64,000 bases of DNA from Delphinus delphis (taxonomy: Eukaryota; Chordata; Mammalia; Artiodactyla; Delphinidae). This document shows, piece by piece, positions 60,481-64,000 of the stretch (the stretch's first letter is position 1; each line of letters begins with the position of its first letter). Under the pieces are notes generated by a model. It saw nothing but the letters and a program-made list of their open reading frames with translations, was not told where the DNA came from and did no database searches. Both the position numbers and the translations under genes were made by a program. The stretch spans positions 21,758,994-21,822,993 of the forward strand of contig NC_082693.1 in the NCBI RefSeq assembly GCF_949987515.2, given 5' to 3'.

Positions 60481-61876
60481 AATTTAGTCAAACTTTGGTA
60501 AAATCTAGCAGTGTGAGGTCACATTTTAAATGCAATGCTGTACACGATTCTCCCCTAGCAAGAAGAAACAAAATGTTTCACACAGTCTCTGAGCATCTTG
60601 AGATCAAGACTGTTTAAATGATGACTATGAGTGCATAGCCTCAAAATGATTACCTTTTTGCCTAATGTAGAAGGGAGAGAGGGCAGAAAAGGATTTGTGG
60701 AGAAAAAGAAACAACGTTAGGTTCTGCCCACTGTCATATGAAGAATGGAGAGGAAATAACTTACGGTAGAATGCACGTCAATAAGATAGGATGGCAAACG
60801 CTGAATGATAAAAATTCAATTTACATGTAGCTCTCCCGTGACACATAAATATTGTCAGGTAAGGTAAACTACTGCAATATTAACCTGTACTTAGTGAGAT
60901 GTTAGCCTCTGAAATGTTCTTTGGTTTTTCCCTATATTGTAGTTTATGTCTTCCTAAGTGGATGGTAAGTTCGCAGAGGGGAAGACATAGACCCACTGTT
61001 ACCCGGCTCTTCTGACACTTTGGTGTTTACTAAATGTTATCCTTGGGACTGAGCATCAAAGAGGGTCATGACTCTTCTAAGGTCTCATTCTCAAAGAGTT
61101 ATTAACACAATTTTGGAGGATGATTTTTGAGAAGATATCCAATATATGGCTATGTTTATACACAAGAATTTATATCAGATTCAATGATACTCACTCCCGA
61201 ATTGTGTATCATGGATACAAGAAAGTTGTAACTTTGACTTCTCTTTAACCCTGTTAGTTTTAATCTACTATGAAGCAGAAGAAAGTTCAAATCATGGACA
61301 ACCACGCCCTCTGTGCAATGCTACTGATCTTAAGGAGGAGTTACAAGCAACTGGATGCAGCAAGATCAGTGCAAATCTATCACCAACACCAGTCAATCTA
61401 TCCAAAATGTGTGCTGACAAAAAGCCAGTGCTCTCCCATTGGGACCGAACATTAATCCTCTCCCCGAACACAATGTAATTGCTTAAATCCTTAATTTCTG
61501 CAACTCAAGGAATTTCTTAAAGTATGAATCTCCTTTTGCCAATGGCAAAGTTCCAGGTTTGGGGAATTGAGACATTAGTGATGACAGGAGGCATGAGGTC
61601 AGAGGATGACAGACAGGACTGAATTCACTGCACAGAGAATTCTCCAGGAAATACCATCTGCACACCTGAGGCTTAGAGTTGGTGTGTATAACCAAGAAGT
61701 CCACTAGGAACCAATGATTTAGCCGGGATAGGGGCTCTCCAATGACTGCCAGTCCTATTTAAAAGTTAACAAAATGATTGCTAGAAACTTTATGTTCTGG
61801 GAGAAAGGTAGGGTAGGGAAGGTGAAAGCAGACAAAATGCAACATAGTCACAGATGCAAAACCTCTTCTCACTCAC
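60481..61876. other. Intron start next to the linker exon
   Basis: This is the 5' end of the 50-kb intron in gene direction. Unique sequence with the GTGAGT donor at its right edge. Confidence 0.5.
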
Positions 61877-62037
61877 CACAATCATTTGAGCCACGTAACT
61901 TTCAGGTCCGGTGTATTCAGTCGGGTCTTTCACCTTCACCAGGACTAGGAAGTACAAATAATGCCACATATTGTGTTCTGACTTGATGTGCTCCTCAAAA
62001 GAAACCGTTTTATTATCAAACTTGTCCCTCTCGAGTC
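61877..62037 (-). CDS. ITPR2: ITPR2 coding exon (end of the linker zinc-finger domain)
   Basis: This 161-bp exon starts with the last two bases of a split Gly codon, then reads [20 protein letters not shown] and continues through [20 protein letters not shown] to [13 protein letters not shown]. It encodes the segment after the last transmembrane helix. The H-x4-H pair in EEHIKSEH is the histidine half of the Cys2His2 zinc site in the IP3R/RyR linker domain. The Cys pair would be encoded by the next exon upstream, outside the window. The acceptor is tgatttgcag and the donor GTGAGT. The exon ends in phase 0 and joins directly to EKNLDWF at 11802. With 57 exons in human, the three here should be 55 to 57. 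Confidence 0.97.
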
Positions 62038-63059
62038 CTGCAAATCACAGGAGACACAATGTGTGTAATTTAATCAGCACTCGCTTCTTGGCATAAAAAC
62101 AGAACATAATAATTATTGTGAAAAAACGCTTTCTGAAAGACCATGACAATTTAAAATGTTATGATTAAAAACAACGTAGTATATAAGGCCTGCAAAAAAA
62201 AGTCATAGAGTTTTTAATTTCTTTCCTGTGGCTCCTTAGAAATGCACAGTCCTATTATAGATGTAAAATTTGCAGACAATTTTAAATATAGCTGTATCAA
62301 AATTCTCATATTAAACTGGACCGCAAGTCTAAGAAAAAGAAGTCAAAATGATTGTGCAAGAAAAAACACGCTTGTTAATCAGGGCAGAAAGAAAGTGTCA
62401 TTTTAACCGAAACTTGGGTAAAAGGAGAAAAGGCAGCTAACAGTCATCTCTTCAAAACCACTTGTAATCAGTGAAGGGCAAACGAATGTCCACAGATATC
62501 TGGGCTCTGAGCGCAGTAAGGACTCACAGGCTCATTCCACCCCTTAGACTACTGTGTTCCAGGCATTTTGGGGAGGGGAAGGTCTGCTCAATTTCTAGGG
62601 CATATTTTTAGCCTCTGGAAGGACACGGAGCAGTAATCTCACTGGGTAGTAAGATTCTTTTCTCTCAAAGGTTGAAGCGCAGATGAAAGGAAATGAATGG
62701 GGATGAAGAAAAACATCTATGGAAAAATGAATTATACTGCCAAGTAAAATGGGATGTTGGGATTCAGTCTGGTTTTGCAGTTCAGATACTGGAGGAGAAA
62801 TCTGGAAATTGAATTCCAAACCTGGCTACTCTTTTCCTAAACATATTTTTTTTTTTTTTAAAAAAAGGTCATTTGGCCATTTAGGCATGAAGAAGACCCT
62901 TTAAACAATAAGATGCAAAACAAAGTACGATAAGTAAAAAACCTGTCCCCAATGAAGGCGTGACCCTTTAAATTATATTACTGGATATTTTTACGGGAAA
63001 TACCATAAAGTTTGGCTGGCAGATGGCTATGCCTCATCTTACTTGACCTATCAACAGCT

Positions 63060-63990
63060 CAGCATGCTTCAAATAAAATCCAATCCTCTCCCCCAAACCT
63101 GCTCCACCCATGTTCTCTTTTCATTCCATGACAACTCCGTTCTTCCAGTTTTCAAGCCAAAAGTCTAGGAGTCAACCCTGAATCCTCTCTCTCTCTCTCT
63201 CACACATGCCACATCCAATTCATGTTGAAATTCTTCTGGTTCTACCTTCAACATATACCCAGAATCTGATTGCTTCTCACCACCTCCGTGGTTACCACTC
63301 TGGTCTGAGCCATGATCATGTCTCATCTGGATTACCCAAATAATCTCCAGACCCCCTGTTTCCACCTTTATTCTCTGTGGCCTATTCTCAACACAGCAGC
63401 CAGAGTGATTCTTTAAAAACCCGAGCAGGATGGTGTCCCTCCTCTGTTCCCAACACTGCGGCGGCTCACCTCCTCAGAATAAAGGTCAAAGTTCTTACAG
63501 TGCCCTACAAGTAGGGTTGCCGGGGAAAATACAGGATGCCCAGTTAAGTTCAAAGTTTGGAAAAACATCAAATAATTGTTGAGTTTAACTACATCCCACT
63601 TAATATCTTTTTGCTAAGCCCTAAGTGATGTGGCCCTCCAGCCTCTCTAACTTTGTCTCCCTCTATCTTCTCCCTTGCTAACTCTCCTCCAGCCACAGTG
63701 GCTTCCCTGCTGATCCTTGCACCCAGACCCCTGCCCCAGGGCCTTTGAACTGGCTGTTTCCTCTGCCCACAACCCTCTTCTCTCTGGTATCTCTTTGACT
63801 AACTCACTTACCTTCCAGTTTTTCTCAAATCTCACCTTCTCAATGCGGCTTACCTTGATCACTTTATTTAATCCTATAGCCTGTCTCTTCCGTTTTGCCA
63901 ATACTTTCGATCACTCTTTCCTTGTCCCCTTCCTTTTCCTAGAGTGCTTATCACCTCTTAACAGACTGAATATAGCCATATCAAAGGTGT
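63060..63990 (+). repeat. L2 region with an internal insertion
   Basis: L2 phrases include ccagagtgattctttaaaaa, agtgatgtggccctccagcc, ccccagggcctttgaactgg and ctagagtgcttatcacctct. Between 63514 and 63620 a separate unit starting tagggttgccggggaaaata and containing caggatgcccagttaagttc is inserted; its family is not named here. Confidence 0.75.
63186..63200. repeat. Short (CT)n tract
   Basis: Pure CT dinucleotides within L2-like sequence. Confidence 0.85.
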
Positions 63991-64000
63991 TCTATTAAAC

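Larger units (their letters stand above)
11803..61876 (-). other. ITPR2: ITPR2 50-kb penultimate intron
   Basis: The exons on either side join without loss or gain of residues (...YVAQMIV to EKNLDWF...), so the whole 50,074 bp is one intron. Donor GTGAGT, acceptor tttgtttttag. It holds nearly all the mobile elements listed here. I saw no further ITPR2-like coding sequence inside it and no convincing nested gene. Confidence 0.93.
62038..64000 (-). other. ITPR2: ITPR2 upstream intron (partial)
   Basis: This is the 3' part of the intron before the linker exon; its acceptor reads tgatttgcag at 62038-62047. The part up to about 63050 is unique, apart from an internal poly(T)/poly(A) junction near 62850. 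The rest is L2-like. Confidence 0.9.

Noticed and set aside
1..64000. CRISPR arrays, tRNA or rRNA genes, operons, phage or plasmid modules
   Set aside because: Nothing fits. The tRNA-like B boxes belong to SINEs and the spaced repeats are microsatellites or retroelements.

Overview
The window is mammalian nuclear DNA, almost certainly from a cetacean and probably a toothed whale. The main clue is eight near-identical ~200-bp tRNA-derived SINEs of the CHR-2 type, most with poly(A) tails and clean target-site duplications. Older CHR-1-type SINEs and cetartiodactyl-style L1 3' ends (with a 'ctactgtatagcacaggg' block) agree with this. No bacterial, plasmid or phage features are present, and there are no tRNA, rRNA or CRISPR loci.

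The only gene I can support is ITPR2, the type 2 inositol 1,4,5-trisphosphate receptor, on the minus strand. Its last three coding exons are readable: 61877-62037 (the end of the zinc-binding linker domain), 11641-11802 (the C-terminal coiled-coil helix) and 10601-10687 (the last 28 residues and the stop). All visible splice sites are GT/AG, and the three exons join in frame to give the known C-terminus of the protein. A 50,074-bp intron separates the first two exons and a 953-bp intron separates the last two. The long 3' UTR lies to the left of 10601. Its end is not certain; candidate poly(A) signals are at 8258, 8070 and 6425. Sequence further left is probably intergenic. In human the neighbour on this side is SSPN, but no SSPN sequence is recognised here.

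The rest is intron and flank filled with retroelements: 5'-truncated L1 copies on both strands, CHR SINEs, ancient MIR, L2 and MER5-type relics, two related LTR-like copies near 30.3 and 44.7 kb, and several microsatellites. Nested insertions give a relative age order, with MIR and L2 oldest, then L1 and CHR-1, and CHR-2 youngest. Most apparent open reading frames are translations of these repeats.

I found no clearly new biological system. The observations most worth checking are: an inverted CHR-2 pair flanking a frame-neutral ITPR2 exon; an L1-SINE composite sharing one target-site duplication; a perfect 16-bp G/C hairpin with G-quadruplex potential at 26134-26174; and a perfect 15-bp AT-rich hairpin at 45525-45559.
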